Assembly: GCA_030601965.1 (NCBI GenBank)
Contig: JAUWAR010000047.1
Location: forward strand, 1-9,104
Length of the DNA stretch: 9,104 nt
Direction: 5' to 3'
From: a bacterium
GTDB lineage: Bacteria > Hydrothermota > UBA3073 > JACQXS01 > JAUWAR01
Numbering within the stretch: the stretch's first letter is position 1; each line of letters begins with the position of its first letter. Made by a program: the position numbers and the translations under genes. The notes below the pieces were generated by a model. The model had not been told where the DNA came from, did not search any database, and saw nothing but the letters and a program-made list of their open reading frames with translations. Shown here one piece after another: positions 5,680-9,104 of this stretch.

Positions 5680-8600
5680 ATGAAAATCTTTATCTTAAGT
5701 CTTCTGGGTTCTGTTTCTCTATTTGCTTGCTCGTCAGTAGCAAGGGCAGAGGAGAAAATTATTTCAGTTAGTTTTGATACTCCAAACAAAAAGGAAATAA
5801 TGGGATATACACTTTTTACTGTTAATGAAACAGTGATTGAAAATAAAGTCGGCATGCCATCTTTACCATTCAGGATTGTCCATCTTGTGTTTGATAAAAA
5901 GATAAAAGTGGATCCCGCACATAAATTTATGTGCGGGACAAAACAGGGACAAGTTATAAAGGGAAATTACAATCTCTTTCCTGGGCAAAAACCATTTATC
6001 CTTTGCCACAAAAACCCTTGTTTTACAAAAGAAGATATTGCTTTTTATAATTCCTTGTCACCTTATCCGGAAAAGTTGGTGGAGTTTGTAAGAATAGGGC
6101 ACTCCAGAGATAAATATATTGCAAGTTTTATTGTTTATCCTATTCAATATATTCCTGCCAAAGGAGAAGTAAGATTTTATAAGGAGATAACATTTAAGAT
6201 AAAATACAATTACCAATTACCAATTACCAATTACCAATCACCAATAGATTATCTCATAATTACTGACGAGAGGTTTGTATCATCTTTTGAAAGGCTTGAA
6301 CAATGGAAAAGAAGAAAAGGGTTAAGAACTAAAATAGTGACAACAGACTCTATATATGGAGTAGCAGATGGTAGAGATTATCAAGAAAAGATAAGAAACT
6401 TTATAAGAGATATTTATCCAGAGTTTGTGCTTTTAGGAGGTGATGAGGATGTTATCCCTTCAAGGGTTGCATATGCTATGACCTGTGGACTTCCTGACGG
6501 ACCTGTTGACCAAGATAGCCTGCATGCTGACCTTTATTACTCGGATTTAGATGGTTCGTGGGATTTCAATGAAAATGGAATATACGGAGAAGTTGCTGAT
6601 TCTATTGATATGCTACCTGATGTATATGTTGGAAGGGCACCTGTAAATGATACTTCTGATGTAAAAAATTTTGTAGATAAAGTTATTAAATATGAAAAAG
6701 GTATAGCAAAAAACTATCTTGAAGATATTCTCTTCTTTGCAGAGGTATTGTGGGAAGATCCTTATACTGATGGAGGTATTCACAAGGATATGATAGATGA
6801 CTTATGGGTGCCCGAAAACTTTGATATTACAAAACTGTACGAGAGAGATGGAACAGAACGGAAGGATACTGTTATTGCCGAGATAAATGAGGGGAAGAAT
6901 CTAATTAATCATGATGGACATGGCTGGATAGGATACATGGGCACAGGGCCTGATGGTCTTGAAAATAGCGATATAGACGCACTTTCAAATGGTAATAGAC
7001 TTGGTATTTTATATTCTATAGGTTGCTGGACTGCTGCATTTGACGATGATTGCATTGGTGAGCATTTTATAAATGCAAGAAATGGTGGAGCAGTTGCTTA
7101 TATCGGAAATTCAAGATATGGATGGGGTTCACCTGGGAATCCCGGATATGGCTACTCTGATATCTTTGATAATGCCTTTTATAAGGCAATTTTCGCGGAT
7201 AGTCTATTTGAATGTGGCAAAGCACTTGCACAAAGCAAGGCTTTTTATGCACCTCTTTCAATCTCAGAGAGCGTATATAGATGGTGTCAATATTGTATCA
7301 ACCTGCTTGGGGACCCGGAAATGCCTATATGGACAAAAATACCAGAGGTTTTAACAGTGGTATATAATGATACTATCCCCCAAGGGGATATAGATATCCC
7401 GTTTTTAGTTAGAAAGGGAGGATCTCCTGTGGAAAATGCCAGGGTCAGTCTTGGAATAGATGGGGAATATAAACGAGCCTACACAGACAGAAGTGGAACT
7501 GCCATTATTCCAATATCTACTTCTGCACCAGGGTATCTTGAACTTACTATTACAAAGCACAATTTTATTCCCTATATAGATTCTATACTTGTAATTGCAG
7601 ATGGTCCTTTTGTCAGGTATAGTTCACATACTATTTCTGAAGAGCCGAATCCAGGTGATACTTTAAACATAGATATTTCACTTAAAAATTTCGGAACCGA
7701 GTCATCAGATAGTATTACTGCTATACTTAAAACTGCTGATACACTTGCCAGTGTCCTTGATAGTATCAAGAATTATGGAGTCATTGGTCCTGGGGATACA
7801 GTTTGGAGGCAGTTTCAATTTTATATTAAAGAAAGTGCAAGAAATGGTCATACTATCTATTTCAACATTGGGAATTCCGAGGCAAGCCTCTTTGGAAGTT
7901 TTGGTGTTGTTGTAAAAGCTCCTGTTATAATATGTGGGGGTTTAATTAATCAACCTCCCACTGTAGAACCGGGTGATACTATTTCAGTTGAGTTTATTTT
8001 TCATAATAAAGGACTTGGGGTTTTTGAGAATGGCAATTTGATTGTCTCATCAACTGATGCTTATATAACAACGCTTGATAGTACAGATTTGTTAGAGAAC
8101 ATTTTACCGGATAGCACAAAAACGGGAACAGTTTGCTTGACTGTTGCAGAAGATTGTCCAACACCATATTTTGCAGAACTTATATCAACACTTTGGAGTG
8201 AAAAATGGACATTTATAGATACAGTCTTACTTGGTATTGGCAATTTTGGGTTTTTTGATGACCTTGAGGCAGGAGATGGAAACTGGAGTTATGATGGCGA
8301 ATGGAGTCTTACAGAATACAGAAGTCATTCTGGTAATTCGTCTTTTTATTGTGGAGATACTATAAGAAGAGAATACAGTAATAATATCAATGATACACTT
8401 CTTTCAAAGAGTTTTGTTGTTGGACTCAACTCTATTCTTGAGTTCTGGCACTGGTTTGATATGGCAGGGCTTGAGCATGACAACGGTTGTGACGGATTAT
8501 ACATTGGAATTAAGACACAGGATACTCTTATGATTCTTGATTTCATAGGGTCTGGGGGTGCACTTGATTCTTCCCTCTCATCTGTAAAGGAGTGGGTATC

Positions 8601-9104
8601 ATCAAGTTATGACCTTGATTTTTTAAATAGAGGTGATACCGTGCAGATTTTTTTCAATTTTATGAGCAATGCGAGTAAAGTTGGAGAAGGCTGGTATATA
8701 GACGATATAAGGGTATATTCGCCATTGTCGGGGGTAGAAGAGGAGGGACAAAATACCAATTCTCAATTCTCAATTCTCAATTCTCAATTCTTAGAGATAT
8801 ATCCTAATCCATTCAGCACAAAGACAGTAATCCAGTATGTAGTAAGCAGTAAGCAGTATGGAGAAAACAGCAAGGAACTGCCTACTGTCTACTCCCTACT
8901 GCCTACTATCTGTATCTATGACCTTTCCGGCCGTCTCATCCGTAGTTTTTCAATCACTCAATCACTTAATCACTCAATCACTCAAGTTACCTGGGATGGA
9001 AGAGACAATCAGGGCAAGGAGGTGCAAAACGGGGTGTATTTTATAAAACTTGTAGGAGCGATTTTCCAGTCGCGACCTATTACAAAGAAGATAGTAGTGC
9101 TACA
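5680..9104 (+). CDS. C25 (gingipain-like) cysteine peptidase with T9SS sorting domain, 3' end outside window
   Basis: The frame is open from ATG 5680 to the window end: 1141 codons and no stop. Residues 1-23 are a Sec signal peptide with probable cleavage after ARA. A propeptide (about 24-188) follows. The C25 catalytic domain (about 190-550) opens with IDYLIITDERF and holds candidate catalytic H414 (NHDGHGW) and C449 (SIGCWTAAFDD), closing with LLGDPEMPIW. Next come an Ig-like module (about 553-645), two CARDB-like modules (EPNPGDTLNI..., VEPGDTISV...), and a jelly-roll-like module from FFDDLEAGDGNW (858) to WYIDDIRVYS (1014). The C-terminal sorting domain starts at LEIYPNPF (1038-1045) and includes IYDLSGRLIRSF and WDGRDNQGKEVQNGVYF. 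It should be exported, secreted by T9SS and surface-bound or released. A 26-bp palindrome and six tandem arrays lie in its coding sequence, in the propeptide and in sorting-domain loops. The true stop is probably only a few codons past the window. Confidence 0.92.
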   Translation, partial: MKIFILSLLGSVSLFACSSVARAEEKIISVSFDTPNKKEIMGYTLFTVNETVIENKVGMPSLPFRIVHLVFDKKIKVDPAHKFMCGTKQGQVIKGNYNLFPGQKPFILCHKNPCFTKEDIAFYNSLSPYPEKLVEFVRIGHSRDKYIASFIVYPIQYIPAKGEVRFYKEITFKIKYNYQLPITNYQSPIDYLIITDERFVSSFERLEQWKRRKGLRTKIVTTDSIYGVADGRDYQEKIRNFIRDIYPEFVLLGGDEDVIPSRVAYAMTCGLPDGPVDQDSLHADLYYSDLDGSWDFNENGIYGEVADSIDMLPDVYVGRAPVNDTSDVKNFVDKVIKYEKGIAKNYLEDILFFAEVLWEDPYTDGGIHKDMIDDLWVPENFDITKLYERDGTERKDTVIAEINEGKNLINHDGHGWIGYMGTGPDGLENSDIDALSNGNRLGILYSIGCWTAAFDDDCIGEHFINARNGGAVAYIGNSRYGWGSPGNPGYGYSDIFDNAFYKAIFADSLFECGKALAQSKAFYAPLSISESVYRWCQYCINLLGDPEMPIWTKIPEVLTVVYNDTIPQGDIDIPFLVRKGGSPVENARVSLGIDGEYKRAYTDRSGTAIIPISTSAPGYLELTITKHNFIPYIDSILVIADGPFVRYSSHTISEEPNPGDTLNIDISLKNFGTESSDSITAILKTADTLASVLDSIKNYGVIGPGDTVWRQFQFYIKESARNGHTIYFNIGNSEASLFGSFGVVVKAPVIICGGLINQPPTVEPGDTISVEFIFHNKGLGVFENGNLIVSSTDAYITTLDSTDLLENILPDSTKTGTVCLTVAEDCPTPYFAELISTLWSEKWTFIDTVLLGIGNFGFFDDLEAGDGNWSYDGEWSLTEYRSHSGNSSFYCGDTIRREYSNNINDTLLSKSFVVGLNSILEFWHWFDMAGLEHDNGCDGLYIGIKTQDTLMILDFIGSGGALDSSLSSVKEWVSSSYDLDFLNRGDTVQIFFNFMSNASKVGEGWYIDDIRVYSPLSGVEEEGQNTNSQFSILNSQFLEIYPNPFSTKTVIQYVVSSKQYGENSKELPTVYSLLPTICIYDLSGRLIRSFSITQSLNHSITQVTWDGRDNQGKEVQNGVYFIKLVGAIFQSRPITKKIVVL
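5913..5938. repeat. Perfect 26-bp palindrome inside the C25 propeptide
   Basis: TCCCGCACATAAA (5913-5925) is followed directly by its exact reverse complement (5926-5938), with no loop. It is read in frame as DPAHKFMCGT (residues 78-87) in the propeptide. A perfect GC-ended palindrome of this size in AT-rich coding sequence looks like an inserted dispersed element rather than a coding coincidence. No second copy occurs in the window. Confidence 0.85.
6207..6245 (+). repeat. Heptanucleotide tandem array, unit CAATTAC, at the propeptide/catalytic junction
   Basis: Four perfect copies of CAATTAC, a fifth reading CAATCAC, and a partial CAAT make about 5.6 units. It is translated as NYQLPITNYQSPI (residues 177-189) just before IDYLIITD, where the C25 catalytic domain begins. 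All phases of the unit are free of stop codons. Confidence 0.95.
8757..8791 (+). repeat. Heptanucleotide tandem array, unit CAATTCT, in the linker before the sorting domain
   Basis: Five perfect copies of CAATTCT (35 bp), the longest pure array in the window. It encodes NSQFSILNSQF (1027-1037), which joins the jelly-roll-like module to LEIYPNPF at the sorting-domain start. Pure arrays of this length are the most slippage-prone. Confidence 0.96.
8834..8861 (+). repeat. Heptanucleotide array, unit AGTAAGC with variant ends, in the first sorting-domain loop
   Basis: Four tandem units read AGTATGT, AGTAAGC, AGTAAGC, AGTATGG, translated as QYVVSSKQYG. The pure unit contains TAA in one phase. The fourth copy has TAT where the pure unit would place that in-frame TAA, so the reading frame survives. 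Confidence 0.85.
8881..8908 (+). repeat. Heptanucleotide array, unit CCTACTG (variant copies), in the first sorting-domain loop
   Basis: Four units read CCTACTG, TCTACTC, CCTACTG, CCTACTA, translated as LPTVYSLLPTI. The reverse complement of the unit is AGTAGGC in register, one base from the AGTAAGC unit 20 bp upstream. The two arrays therefore form an imperfect inverted repeat around a 19-bp spacer. Confidence 0.85.
8950..8985 (+). repeat. Octanucleotide tandem array, unit TCAATCAC, in the second sorting-domain loop
   Basis: Four units read TCAATCAC, TCAATCAC, TTAATCAC, TCAATCAC, plus a partial TCAA. It encodes SITQSLNHSITQ (1091-1102), between IYDLSGRLIRSF and VTWDGRDN. It is the only array here with an 8-nt period; all phases are free of stops. 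Confidence 0.93.
9050..9085. repeat. Imperfect palindromic element in the last sorting-domain loop
   Basis: TTGTA (9050-9054) pairs with TACAA (9081-9085), GG with CC, and GCGA (9058-9061) with TCGC (9070-9073) around a TTTTCCAG loop, with small bulges. It is more GC-rich than its surroundings and is read as VGAIFQSRPIT, slightly longer than the usual loop before the final strand KKIVVL. It resembles known REP-like dispersed palindromes starting GTAGGAGCGA, but membership is from memory. Confidence 0.5.

Noticed and set aside
5680..5748. Lipoprotein signal for the C25 peptidase (LFAC around residue 17).
   Set aside because: Phe at -2 is a poor lipobox residue, and ARA followed by EE at residue 23 is a good signal peptidase I site, as expected for T9SS clients.
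7067..7354. Short reading frames on both strands inside the C25 peptidase region, and similar ones at 7572-8546 and 8858-9046.
   Set aside because: All lie within the continuous plus-strand C25 frame, which carries the catalytic motifs and domain structure; the others show no recognisable content.
1900..8985. CRISPR-like array from the repeated short motifs.
   Set aside because: Units are 7-8 nt, directly abutting without spacers, translated, and differ between loci.
5680..9104. Possibility that the C25 gene is a pseudogene or frameshifted, since no closed frame is found there.
   Set aside because: Reading codon by codon from 5680 gives no stop to the window end, and the motifs from signal peptide to KKIVVL stay in one frame. 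The frame is simply open at the 3' edge.

Overview
The window comes from an AT-rich bacterium with tightly packed, overlapping genes. A PorX-type response regulator lies 273 bp upstream of a large C25 (gingipain-like) cysteine peptidase that ends in a type IX secretion (T9SS) sorting domain. That pairing points to a T9SS-bearing lineage. The peptidase architecture, the pyrR-pyrB-pyrC order and the dispersed heptamer repeats suggest an uncultured candidate phylum such as WOR-3 or a relative rather than a classical Bacteroidota genome. The assignment is inference; the window holds no rRNA.

Layout, left to right: (1) the C-terminal end of an S41 carboxyl-terminal-processing protease, cut by the window start; (2) a pyrimidine cluster pyrR-pyrB-pyrC, in which the S41 gene, pyrR and pyrB overlap end to start; (3) an Ogt/MGMT DNA-repair methyltransferase whose C-terminus and stop codon lie inside a palindromic dispersed element; (4) a 44-codon gene for a membrane-anchored CxxC protein, coupled by a TAATG overlap to a PorX-like gene; (5) a convergent tRNA-Lys(TTT) on the minus strand; (6) a 178-bp spacer with a highly symmetrical 46-bp palindromic element and a good sigma-70-type promoter; (7) a C25 peptidase reading frame of at least 1141 codons that stays open to the window end, so its stop lies outside.

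PyrR, PyrB and PyrC serve de novo UMP synthesis. PyrB makes carbamoyl-aspartate, PyrC cyclises it to dihydroorotate, and PyrR is a PRPP-fold regulator or uracil phosphoribosyltransferase. In known systems PorX controls T9SS expression, and the C25 protein looks like a T9SS client: signal peptide, propeptide, catalytic domain with a His/Cys pair, Ig-like modules, a jelly-roll-like module and a sorting domain.

The most unusual feature is a family of short tandem arrays with 7- or 8-nt units (AGTCACC, CAATTAC, CAATTCT, AGTAAGC, CCTACTG, TCAATCAC) inside coding sequence. They fill predicted surface loops of PyrC, the propeptide/catalytic junction of the C25 peptidase, and nearly every loop of its sorting domain. 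Most units share a CARTNNN core. Separate palindromic elements lie in the ogt 3' end, the C25 propeptide, the intergenic spacer and the last loop of the sorting domain.
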